Of a stretch of 18,189 nucleotides of DNA, positions 7,508-14,761 are shown one piece after another. Source of the DNA: Candidatus Accumulibacter iunctus. GTDB lineage: Bacteria; Pseudomonadota; Gammaproteobacteria; Burkholderiales; Rhodocyclaceae. Under the pieces are notes generated by a model. The model searched no databases. It was not told the origin of the DNA and saw nothing but the letters and a program-made list of their open reading frames with translations. The stretch lies in NCBI GenBank assembly GCA_002345025.1, contig DDUX01000052.1, positions 11,353 through 29,541 on the forward strand, in the 5' to 3' direction. Both the position numbers and the translations under genes were made by a program. Numbering within the stretch: the stretch's first letter is position 1; every line of letters starts with the position of its first letter.

Positions 7508-7954
7508 CTAATCGTCGATGGCGTGCATCCGCTGCACCACCACCGCCAGCACGGCCGTCGACCAGCCGAACATCAGCATGCCGGTCATCGCCTCGAAACC
7601 GCCGAAACCGGACCAGCCTTCCGGCAGTTTGCGCACGCCGACGCCAAGCGTCGTGTAGTACTCCATCGAGTAGTACATGGCAACTTCGCTGGTCGGCACG
7701 AGGTCGAGCAGCCTGAAGGCGATGGCCCAGACGACGATCCCCGAGAAATGGGTGAGGACAATCACCCAGACGACGCCGATCATGAACAGGGTGCGCGCTC
7801 CACGATCCTTGCTGCGGCGCAGCAGCGGCTTGCCGAAGCGCTCGAAACTGTTCCGCACGAGGCTCATCCCGACGCCGTGCAAGGCGACCGTCAACGCCAT
7901 CGGAAGGAGCGCCGCCAGGATCTGCCTGAGATACTCGAGATTGACCATCGTCAT
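7508..7954 (-). CDS. Small pore-loop (two-TM ion-channel-like) membrane protein
   Basis: A 148-residue membrane protein with hydrophobic spans near 12-32, 56-82 and 120-140. Between the last two lies a pore-loop-like segment, SMEYYTTLGVGVRKLP (96-111), where TTLGVG aligns with the TTLGYG selectivity filter of small bacterial ion-channel proteins. The closing EAMTGMLMFGWSTAVL segment is also typical of that group. The filter Tyr is Val105 and the following Asp is Val107, so K+ selectivity is uncertain. The frame is open to 8053, but the ATG at 7952-7954 has GGAGG 6 nt upstream and is preferred over the Met two codons later. It lies 120 bp after an unrecognised membrane protein on the same strand. 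Substrate unknown. Confidence 0.75.
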   Translation of the reverse strand: MTMVNLEYLRQILAALLPMALTVALHGVGMSLVRNSFERFGKPLLRRSKDRGARTLFMIGVVWVIVLTHFSGIVVWAIAFRLLDLVPTSEVAMYYSMEYYTTLGVGVRKLPEGWSGFGGFEAMTGMLMFGWSTAVLAVVVQRMHAIDD

Positions 7955-8074
7955 TGGCGACCTCCGGTGAAGTCCCTCGACAGCAGCCCGGGCCGTGGCC
8001 GATGACGGCGACGCACGAGCGGCTCGGACGGGAGCGGCAGCCCCGCCAGTCATGGCGACGCCGCACTCGCTCGG

Positions 8075-8812
8075 TCAGTCGGCGGGCTGTTCCTTTTCCT
8101 TCGCTTCCTTGGCCGGCTTGGCCGGGCAGTAGCTATCGTAGAGCGTCTGCATCTGCCGCAGCCTGAGCACGCCATGGAAGACCGTGACCAGCATGGCGAT
8201 CACCAGCAGCGAGGCAAAGGTCTTCTCGAGGTCGAATGCCGCCTGTCGGTTGGCGACCGTTGCGGCGACGATCAGCGCGACGATGCCGAGGTTGATGGCC
8301 CAGTTCACCGGCCGCGAGACGACGAAGTGCAGGGTTCCGAAACCGGCGAGCTGGTAGAGCATGAAAGGCAGGATGGCGACGGCCGGGATCAGTTCGGAGG
8401 CGCCGAGCGACACGTTGACCGCGCCAGGTGCCATGGCGTGCAGCAGGCGGCTGTTCGCCAGTTCGTGGAAGAGCGACGGGATCGCGCAGAGAATCGGCAC
8501 CACCGACAGCAGTTCGAGGATCAGCGCGCCGCTCCAGGTGCCGATCCGTGAGGAATGATCCGACCCCTCGTCGGCCGACTGGGCGCCGATGAACAGTCCG
8601 CCGACAATCGCCGCGATGCTCGACAGCATCAGCAGCTCGACCGAAATCCCGAAGCCGGAGGGTTCACCGGTCTTGATCAGCAGCAGGGCAAGAAAGCCCG
8701 GCGTGTAGAACATCACGCGCACCAGCCGCGCCCAGACACGCGCGTCGCGCTCGGGCGGCAGGACCGGCAGTGCAACGCCATTGGTGCCGATGGTTGCTCG
8801 TTCTTTCGACAT
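8075..8812 (-). CDS. Multi-span membrane protein of unknown function
   Basis: A 245-residue protein I do not recognise. It has about six hydrophobic spans (roughly 31-46, 54-77, 92-115, 136-158, 166-187 and 200-216), a polar 30-residue N-terminus and a charged, Lys/Glu-rich C-terminal tail (PAKPAKEAKEKEQPAD). A conserved-looking acidic/His stretch, SADEGSDHSS, joins spans two and three. No catalytic motif or pore signature was seen. The ATG at 8810-8812 has GGGAG 8 nt upstream. It lies between the hydrolase (89 bp upstream) and the pore-loop protein on the same strand, so the three may be co-transcribed, though the gaps allow separate promoters. It is a real gene by length, start signal and membrane topology. 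Confidence 0.75.
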   Translation of the reverse strand: MSKERATIGTNGVALPVLPPERDARVWARLVRVMFYTPGFLALLLIKTGEPSGFGISVELLMLSSIAAIVGGLFIGAQSADEGSDHSSRIGTWSGALILELLSVVPILCAIPSLFHELANSRLLHAMAPGAVNVSLGASELIPAVAILPFMLYQLAGFGTLHFVVSRPVNWAINLGIVALIVAATVANRQAAFDLEKTFASLLVIAMLVTVFHGVLRLRQMQTLYDSYCPAKPAKEAKEKEQPAD

Positions 8813-8901
8813 TCGCGATTCTCCCGGGATCAGGCTGCAGGGACAGGGACAGCGCGCAAGATAGCACGAAAATCCATCCTTTTGCTGCCCGGCGGCGCTG
8901 T

Positions 8902-9993
8902 CTACGACCCCTCGGCGACAAAGCGGGCGACGATGCCGCCGTAGCGTGCCGGCCAGTCGCGCAGCGCCGACTCACCACCGCCGAAGACGCTGCGGAAGAA
9001 GGCCAGCGACAGCTCCCTGGTCGCAGCCTTCACCTGCAGGTTGAGTTCGACGCCGCCGCTCGCGGCACGGTCGGTGAAGATGCTGTGTGAACCGCCAGCG
9101 AACACGGCGAGGATCTTGCGTGGCCCGGAAATGCCCTCGAAGACCGCGATCCGGTCGTCGGCGCCGGAGTAGTAGCCCGGAATGCGAATCACGTCGTCGG
9201 TGGCGGTGACGTGCAGCGTCGGCACGTTGATGCCGGCGAGAATCCGCGCGGGATCACTCTCGCCGTAGAAGGGCGGTGCCGAAAGCAGGATTGCCGCCCG
9301 TAGGCGCGGCTCGGCAAGGTCGATGACGCGGCCGTGACGCTCGACACGCGCGCCGAGTGCCAGCATGATCGTGTTGGCGCCGTAGGAGTGGCCGGCGCCG
9401 ACGATTCGCCGGGGGTCGATCAGGCGCCCCAGTTGCGGGTGCTGCAGCACCTGATCGAGCGCAAAGCGCAGGTCGCCGACGCGCGCAATCGCTTCGTCTT
9501 CCCGCGCTGCACCCTGCAGGCGCCCGACCAGGCTGAAGATGCTCCCGCTCCACAGCGAACGGTCACTGCCGACGTGCTGCAGATGCAGGCTCGCATAGCC
9601 CTGGCTCGCCCAGTAGGCGCCGAGGTAGCTGTAGCCCCGTCGCGAACCGCCGATGCCATGCGAGAAGACGATCAGCGGCAGCGTCTGCTCGGCGTCCCGG
9701 GCCGCCGGCAGATACAGCCGCACGGGTACCGCTCGCTGACGCGCGGCGTCGAACCAGTCGTGATCCTCGGCGCTGACCGCGGCGGCGCCGGCAGCAGCGA
9801 CGAAGTCGCTCGCCGTGACGCTGCCGGCACCCGGCAGGACTTCCTCAGCCGACACCGGCAGCGGCGCCAGGGGGGCGAGCAGCGCCAGCAACACGGCGAC
9901 GATGCCACTCCTCGCCCGCGGTGCGCACGCCGGTCCTGGCAAGCGCCTGCAGACCGGCAGCGTGCCGTCCGCGGGTTTGCCGATCGCTTTCAT
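8902..9993 (-). CDS. Exported alpha/beta-hydrolase-fold protein
   Basis: A 363-residue alpha/beta hydrolase. A long positively charged N-terminus is followed by the hydrophobic stretch GIVAVLLALLAPLAPLPVSA (30-49), which looks like a signal peptide cleaved after VSA or an anchor. The oxyanion region is IVFSHGIGGSRRGY (108-121), the nucleophile elbow is GHSYG with Ser203, the likely acid is Asp266 or Asp267 in TATDDV, and the likely catalytic His is His303 in GGSHSIF. The form resembles dienelactone-hydrolase/acetylhydrolase-like esterases; the substrate cannot be told. The open frame runs up to 10353, but the ATG at 9991-9993 is the last Met before the signal peptide. Its ribosome site is poor, so the exact start is uncertain. 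It is divergent from the sensor gene at 10268. Confidence 0.85.
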   Translation of the reverse strand: MKAIGKPADGTLPVCRRLPGPACAPRARSGIVAVLLALLAPLAPLPVSAEEVLPGAGSVTASDFVAAAGAAAVSAEDHDWFDAARQRAVPVRLYLPAARDAEQTLPLIVFSHGIGGSRRGYSYLGAYWASQGYASLHLQHVGSDRSLWSGSIFSLVGRLQGAAREDEAIARVGDLRFALDQVLQHPQLGRLIDPRRIVGAGHSYGANTIMLALGARVERHGRVIDLAEPRLRAAILLSAPPFYGESDPARILAGINVPTLHVTATDDVIRIPGYYSGADDRIAVFEGISGPRKILAVFAGGSHSIFTDRAASGGVELNLQVKAATRELSLAFFRSVFGGGESALRDWPARYGGIVARFVAEGS

Positions 9994-10129
9994 CTCGGAG
10001 CAGGTGCCTCGGGCACGGGGAATGATCAACTTGACCTGACCTCGTGCCGCGAGCGAAGTTCCGCCGGCAGCGACACGCGCGGCTCGCGGATGGCGACGGG
10101 AGGCCACTGCGGCAGGCGGTGCCGGAGGT

Positions 10130-10159
10130 TCGACAAGCCTTTGGTGCTGCAGATATACT
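10130..10159 (+). promoter_or_regulatory. Predicted sigma-70 promoter for the three-module sensor gene
   Basis: TCGACA (10130-10135) and TATACT (10154-10159), each 5 of 6 to consensus, are separated by 18 bp. Transcription would start near 10166, giving a leader of about 100 nt before the GTG at 10268. The rest of the 9994-10267 gap shows nothing clear for the divergent hydrolase gene. Confidence 0.4.
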
Positions 10160-10267
10160 GCTGCGTGCGCAGTGGTTCCTGCCCCGCATCGTTGCCACGG
10201 CCGGCTGGCCACGGCAGTGCGGGGCGCCATTTCCGCGAGGCAGCACTCTCTTCGCCAGGAGCGACAG

Positions 10268-12001
10268 GTGGACAAGCTATCGAGCAAACTTCGGATCGGC
10301 GAAAAGATCGGCGTCGGCTTTGCTCTCGTCGGGTTACTGCTCGCCGGCGTCATCTGGCATTACCATCAGACGCTGCGCTCGGTTGTCGACGATTACCAGC
10401 AACTGCAGCGAGTCTTCGAAGTTCGCAAGTCACTCGCGGTCGGGATCGAGATCGACATGGCGGCTGCGCGTGACGCCGAGAAGAGCTTCCTGCTGCTGCG
10501 CCAGGAACGCTTCGCCGCCGACGTCGATCGCCATCTGCAGGCGATGCGCGAGAAGGTGCGCGCGCTGGCCGCAGTCGATCAACCGTCGCAGCAGACGGCG
10601 GAACAGTTGCAGGCGCTGATGGCCACCTACCAGGAGCGTTTCGCCGCTGTCGCCGAAGCGTGGCGAGCGATGGGCCTGGACGAGAACTCGGGAATCCAGG
10701 GCGCCTTCCGGCAGAAGATCCATCGCCTGCACGAGCTGTCCGCGCAGCACAACGTCGACCGCCTGCTCACCGTCCTGCTGCAGATTCGCCGCAACGAGAA
10801 GGACCTCGCGCTGCGCCAGGAGAGCGCTTACCGCGACCGCGTGCACCGGCTGCTGCTCGAGTTTCGCCAGCTCGTCGAAGCTTCGGAACTGCCGGAAGCG
10901 ACGCGGCAGAAGCTGCTGGCCGAACTGGCAAGCTACTCCAAAAGCTTCGAAGCCTACGCCGCAAGCGCGCTCCGGCCGGGCTACACCGGTGCCGGCAAGG
11001 GGCCGTTCCGCGACGCCGCGCAGCGCATCGAAGCGATTCTCCACGCCCACTACGTACCCAACCTGGAGACGAACATCCTCAAGCTGCGGCGCCGCGAGAA
11101 GGACTTCCTGCTGCGCGGCGACGAGTCCTACCCGCCGATGGTGGTGGAGATCGCGCGGACGATTCGCGCGCAGGTCAGCGAGTCGACGATCAGCGAGGCC
11201 GACAAGGCGCAACTGCTGGCCCTGCTGCGTGATTACCAGCGCAGCTTCCTGACGCTGGTATCACAGCGTGGCAGCATCGTCGCGCTGACGGCCGAGATGA
11301 ATGCGGCCGCCGATCAGGTGGCGCCACTGATCGAGGCGAACGTCGCGCAGGCCAACGAGACCATGAGCAGGCGCGCCCGCGAAATCGACGAAGACGCGCA
11401 GGCCAGCGTTCGGCTGGGCCTGATCGTCACCGCCTCGACGCTGCTCCTCGCCGCCCTGCTGGCGCTCGGCATCACCGACCGCATCGTCCGCCCGGTACGC
11501 AGGATGGCCGGGCTGCTCGACGACCTGGCCTACGGCACGCCGACCGGGCGCGTCCCGACGGTACCCGGGGGGCGCAACGAGATCAACGCCATGGCCGAGT
11601 CGCTGAACGCGCTGCTCGATCATCGCGCCACTTTCCTCGGCTGGTGGAAGGCGTCGATGGATGAGCTGAACGCGCGTCGCGCGCTGCTCGGCAGCGCCGA
11701 CGAGGCGGAGCGCGACGAAGCCATCACCGGGCTGCGCGCCGCCAGTATCGTCAAGGTGCAGAAGCTGAACGCGATCCGTGGCCGCCTGCTGCAGCACGCG
11801 CATGACTTGATCGCCGTCAGCCGGCGCCTGAGCGTTGCCGGCAGCCTGCCGGCAAGCGATGCCAAACAACTCGAGCACTCGGCGCAGGCGATCGAGTCGC
11901 TGCTCGACGTGCTGGCCGTCGCGGACGAGCCGCCGCGGACCGGAGACGACAGCCGCGAGGCGGCGAAGGACGCGCCCCCGCAGATGGACGGCGGCAGGTG
12001 A
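10268..12001 (+). CDS. Membrane sensor protein with three tandem helical (HBM-like) modules, HAMP-like segment and no output domain
   Basis: A 577-residue protein. Span one is near 14-31 and span two near 383-403, enclosing about 350 periplasmic, mostly helical residues. Three repeats begin with an EKxFLLR-like motif: EKSFLLLRQERF from Glu71, EKDLALRQESAY from Glu177 and EKDFLLRGDESY from Glu277. Each later carries a Y-x-x-x-F motif (YQERF, YSKSF, YQRSF). This resembles the helical bimodular ligand-binding domain of McpS-type chemoreceptors, which has two bundles. After span two comes a HAMP-like segment (VRPVRRM) and about 120 helical residues with no methyl-accepting, kinase, GGDEF or EAL signature. 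The GTG at 10268 is preferred over upstream Mets because AGGAG lies 6 nt before it. It probably signals through a partner protein; ligand unknown. Confidence 0.8.
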   Translation: MDKLSSKLRIGEKIGVGFALVGLLLAGVIWHYHQTLRSVVDDYQQLQRVFEVRKSLAVGIEIDMAAARDAEKSFLLLRQERFAADVDRHLQAMREKVRALAAVDQPSQQTAEQLQALMATYQERFAAVAEAWRAMGLDENSGIQGAFRQKIHRLHELSAQHNVDRLLTVLLQIRRNEKDLALRQESAYRDRVHRLLLEFRQLVEASELPEATRQKLLAELASYSKSFEAYAASALRPGYTGAGKGPFRDAAQRIEAILHAHYVPNLETNILKLRRREKDFLLRGDESYPPMVVEIARTIRAQVSESTISEADKAQLLALLRDYQRSFLTLVSQRGSIVALTAEMNAAADQVAPLIEANVAQANETMSRRAREIDEDAQASVRLGLIVTASTLLLAALLALGITDRIVRPVRRMAGLLDDLAYGTPTGRVPTVPGGRNEINAMAESLNALLDHRATFLGWWKASMDELNARRALLGSADEAERDEAITGLRAASIVKVQKLNAIRGRLLQHAHDLIAVSRRLSVAGSLPASDAKQLEHSAQAIESLLDVLAVADEPPRTGDDSREAAKDAPPQMDGGR

Positions 12002-12054
12002 GCGGACAGGCAAGGCCAGCGACCGGCCGGGCAACCGACTGACTCGCCAGCGCT

Positions 12055-12077
12055 TGGTTGCCGGCCGTCGGCAACCA
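12055..12077. terminator. Hairpin between convergent genes, likely bidirectional terminator
   Basis: A perfect 9-bp stem, TGGTTGCCG (12055-12063) and CGGCAACCA (12069-12077), with the 5-nt loop GCCGT. It lies in the 83-bp gap between the stops of the sensor gene (plus) and bpt (minus). No T-tract is present. Confidence 0.6.
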
Positions 12078-12084
12078 TCGACGC

Positions 12085-12828
12085 TCAAGCCGACCGCTGT
12101 GGCTGCAGTTCGCGCCACTGCCCGTCGACAAATCCCTCGATCGGCCGGAAGCCTGCCTTGTACGCCATCTTCCGGCTGTCACGGATCCAGTAGCCGAGGT
12201 ACAGATGAGGCAGCCGGTTGGCGGCACACTGGGCGATCTGCCAGATGATGTTGTAGGTGCCGAGGCTCGCCGACGGCAGTGCCGGATCGAAGAAGGTGTA
12301 CACCGACGACAGTCCGTCGCTGAGCACATCGACGATGCTCACCATGCGCAGGACTCCGGCATCGGTGAACTCGATCAGGCGCGTGTCGACCCGGCTCTGC
12401 AGCAGGAAGTGGGTGTACTGCTCGTGACTGTCCTGGTCCATGCCACCGCCGGTGTGCCGCGCAGACTGATAACGCAGATAGAGCTGGTAGTGGTCGTCGC
12501 GAAAGGCCAGCGGCAGTTCGCGGGCCAGCAGACCGCCGTGCAGCCTGACGCTGCGCCTCTGGCTGCGCGAGGGCACGAAGCGGTCGACCGGCACCCGCAC
12601 GGGGACACACGCCTGACAGTGGTCGCATTTCGGCCGGTAGGTAAAGACGCCGCTGCGGCGGAAACCGCCGCGCACGAGTTCGCCATAGACTTCGCTGCTG
12701 ATCAGGTGACTGGGCGTCGCCACCTGCGACCGCGCCGATTCTCCTGGCAGGTAGCTGCAGGTGTACGGCGCCGTCGAGTAGAACTGCAGCAGCGAAAAAG
12801 GCAGGTTCGAGTCGTTGAGTCGCGACAT
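12085..12828 (-). CDS. bpt: Aspartate/glutamate leucyltransferase (arginyltransferase-like, Bpt)
   Basis: A 247-residue cytoplasmic enzyme that transfers leucine from Leu-tRNA to N-terminal Asp or Glu, making a degradation signal read by ClpS/ClpAP. It has the ATE1-like N-terminal region with PYTCSYLPGE (21-30) and the Cys cluster CDHCQAC (Cys68, Cys71, Cys74), then the C-terminal acyltransferase part with SVYTFFDP, LGTYNIIWQI and LYLGYWIRDSRKMAYKAGFRP, all typical of Bpt. Length is normal for the family. The ATG at 12826-12828 begins at MSRLND, the usual start region; an upstream Met would overlap aat. It follows the aat stop by 4 bp, so the two transferases form one unit. Confidence 0.95.
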   Translation of the reverse strand: MSRLNDSNLPFSLLQFYSTAPYTCSYLPGESARSQVATPSHLISSEVYGELVRGGFRRSGVFTYRPKCDHCQACVPVRVPVDRFVPSRSQRRSVRLHGGLLARELPLAFRDDHYQLYLRYQSARHTGGGMDQDSHEQYTHFLLQSRVDTRLIEFTDAGVLRMVSIVDVLSDGLSSVYTFFDPALPSASLGTYNIIWQIAQCAANRLPHLYLGYWIRDSRKMAYKAGFRPIEGFVDGQWRELQPQRSA

Positions 12829-12832
12829 TCGT

Positions 12833-13540
12833 CTAGGTCCACGGTTGGCTGGCGGCATCGCCGGGCCAGCGGCCGGGCTGCCACGCCTGACTCACCAGCA
12901 CGCGCAGGCGCTCGAGGAAGATCGCCCGCGGAATCTCGCGCGCGCCCAGTGAGGCCAGGTGCGGGGTGTTCATCTGGCAATCTATCATGCCGAATCGCTC
13001 TTCTTCAAGGAAACGGGCGAGGTGAGCGGCCGCCACCTTGGACGCGTCGGCGACGCGCGAGAACATCGACTCGCCGTAAAACATGCGACCAATGGCCAGG
13101 CCATAGAGGCCGCCGACCAGTTCGCCGTCGCGCCAGGTCTCGACCGAGTGGGCGATGCCGATCTGGAACAGCTTCCAGTACGCGTCCTGCATCGCCGGCG
13201 AGATCCAGGTACCGTCCTGCCCAACCCGCGGCACCTCGGCACAGGCGCGGATCACCGCCGGGAAATCGCTGTCCAGCCGCACCTGGAAACGACCCGAGCG
13301 CAGGCAGCGGCGCAGCGAGCGCGAGATGCGGAACTCGGCCGGCAGCAGGACCATCCGCGGGTCCGGACTCCACCAGAGGATCGGCTCGCCCGGTGAATAC
13401 CAGGGAAAGATGCCATGCTGGTAGGCAGCGAGCAGCCGCGTCGGTGACAGGTCGCCGCCGGCACAGAGCAGCCCATTCGGTTCGCGCAGCGCCCGCTCCA
13501 GCGGCGGAAAGGGCGCTCCCCGCTCGAGCCACGGTATCAT
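12833..13540 (-). CDS. aat: Leucyl/phenylalanyl-tRNA--protein transferase
   Basis: A 235-residue cytoplasmic enzyme that adds Leu or Phe to proteins with N-terminal Arg or Lys for ClpS/ClpAP degradation. Family motifs are all present: GLLCAGGDLS, AYQHGIFPWYSPGEPILWWSPDPR in the N-terminal half, GIAHSVETW, GGLYGLAIGRMFYGESMFS and IDCQ in the catalytic half. Length is normal. The ATG at 13538-13540 overlaps the fbpC stop as ATGA (4 bp), with only a weak ribosome site, suggesting that its translation depends on fbpC. Together with bpt it covers both bacterial N-degron tagging reactions; pairing of aat and bpt is common in proteobacteria, coupling to an iron transporter ATPase is not the usual context. 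Confidence 0.96.
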   Translation of the reverse strand: MIPWLERGAPFPPLERALREPNGLLCAGGDLSPTRLLAAYQHGIFPWYSPGEPILWWSPDPRMVLLPAEFRISRSLRRCLRSGRFQVRLDSDFPAVIRACAEVPRVGQDGTWISPAMQDAYWKLFQIGIAHSVETWRDGELVGGLYGLAIGRMFYGESMFSRVADASKVAAAHLARFLEEERFGMIDCQMNTPHLASLGAREIPRAIFLERLRVLVSQAWQPGRWPGDAASQPWT

Positions 13541-14646
13541 CTCTGGAAGCTGATCGGCTGCGAACCGCCGACCTGTTGCCGGGACGGGGTCTTGAAGGCG
13601 ACGACATGGTCAACGTCGAGGCGGATGCCGATCCGCTCACCGATCGCGTGATTGTGATGCGACGGCACCAGCGACAGCACCTCGACGCCGCTGGCCAGAC
13701 GCAGTGAGTACAGGATCTCGGCGCCGCGGAAGGCCTTGTGACGGACTTCCGCCAGCAGCCCCGCCTGGTCGTCGTGGATCACGTCGTCCGGACGCAGCAG
13801 CACCTCGACGCCGCAGCCCTTGCCGCAAGACGCGCAGCCTTGGCTGCATTCGAGCGGCAGACACGATTCGAGCAGACCGAGTTCGACGCGCACGCGGTTC
13901 TGGTCCACGACGACGCCCGGCAGGAAGACGCCCTGGCCAACGAAGTCTGCGACAAAGCGGTTCGCCGGCTGGTGATAGACGCGATACGGGCTGTCCCATT
14001 GCTCGATCCGCCCCTCGGCCATGACGCCGACCTCATCCGCCATGGCAAAGGCCTCGTGCTGATCATGCGTCACCAGGACGGCGGTCGTCGCCTCGCGCCT
14101 GAGGATCTCGCGTACTTCCAGCGACAGATGTTCGCGCAGACCGACATCGAGGTTGGAGAACGGCTCGTCGAGCAGGATCAGCCGCGGTCGCGGCGCCAGC
14201 GCGCGCGCCAGCGCCACGCGCTGTTGCTGACCGCCTGAGAGTTCGTGCGGATAGCGCTGGCCCTGCCCCGCCAGGCCAACCGTCTCGAGCAGTTCATCGA
14301 CCCGTTGCCGGCGCTGGCTGCCGGCGAGACCGGCAATGCCGAAGGCGACGTTGGCGGCGACCGTCAGATGCGGAAACAGCGCGTACTCCTGAAAGACCAT
14401 GCCGATTCGCCGCTGTTCCGGTGGCAGACGCCGGCCGGCGCGGCTGAGGATCTCGCCGTCGACGCGAATCTCGCCGGCAGCGATGTCCTCGAAACCGGCA
14501 ATGCAGCGCAGCAGCGTCGTCTTGCCGCAACCCGAAGGTCCGAGCAGGCAGGCGATGCTGCCCGACTCGACGCGGAAACTCACCGTATCGACAACGGTAT
14601 GCGATCCGTAGCGCTGAACGACGCCTTGCAGTTCAAGCTGTGCCAT
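13537..14646 (-). CDS. fbpC: Iron(III) ABC transporter ATPase FbpC with a C-terminal cysteine cluster
   Basis: A 369-residue ABC ATPase of the ferric/spermidine-putrescine importer type. Walker A is GPSGCGKTT (36-44), Q-loop VFQEYALFPHLTV (Gln86), signature LSGGQQQR (136-143), Walker B LILLDEP (156-162) and switch His194 in VTHDQHEAFA, all intact. A TOBE-like regulatory domain follows (about 240-369). Within it are Cys262, 267, 271, 274 and 278, a compact cluster that could bind iron, zinc or an Fe-S centre; that is inference. The ATG at 14644-14646 starts MAQLELQG, the usual family start; the ribosome site is weak. It diverges from fbpB, with a Fur-box-like site in the gap, and overlaps aat by 4 bp. 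FbpB and FbpA nearby identify the substrate as ferric iron. Confidence 0.9.
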   Translation of the reverse strand: MAQLELQGVVQRYGSHTVVDTVSFRVESGSIACLLGPSGCGKTTLLRCIAGFEDIAAGEIRVDGEILSRAGRRLPPEQRRIGMVFQEYALFPHLTVAANVAFGIAGLAGSQRRQRVDELLETVGLAGQGQRYPHELSGGQQQRVALARALAPRPRLILLDEPFSNLDVGLREHLSLEVREILRREATTAVLVTHDQHEAFAMADEVGVMAEGRIEQWDSPYRVYHQPANRFVADFVGQGVFLPGVVVDQNRVRVELGLLESCLPLECSQGCASCGKGCGVEVLLRPDDVIHDDQAGLLAEVRHKAFRGAEILYSLRLASGVEVLSLVPSHHNHAIGERIGIRLDVDHVVAFKTPSRQQVGGSQPISFQR

Positions 14647-14732
14647 CAGGACCTGCTCATCAGTTGACCGGGAACCGCCGGCCGGTTGCACGCTGCCAAC
14701 GACAGCTGACCACCCGGAAATCCGGGCGCGTC

Positions 14733-14751
14733 AATTATAATTCTCATTCAC
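14733..14751. promoter_or_regulatory. Fur-box-like site in the fbpC / fbpB divergent promoter region
   Basis: Read on the minus strand this 19-mer matches the classical Fur consensus at 13 of 19 positions by eye, with a clean TGAGAAT half-site. It contains ATTATAAT, which gives a TATAAT -10 (14736-14741) usable on either strand. No convincing -35 was seen. It ends 10 bp before the fbpB ATG. A short palindrome, CCCGGAAATCCGGG, lies just upstream at 14713-14726. Confidence 0.6.
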
Positions 14752-14761
14752 TCACCCAGCC

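Noticed and set aside
12058..13707. Long plus-strand open frame of 549 codons opposite bpt, aat and fbpC
   Set aside because: It is antisense to confidently identified genes, its product is low-complexity Arg/Ala/Pro, and it has no domain.
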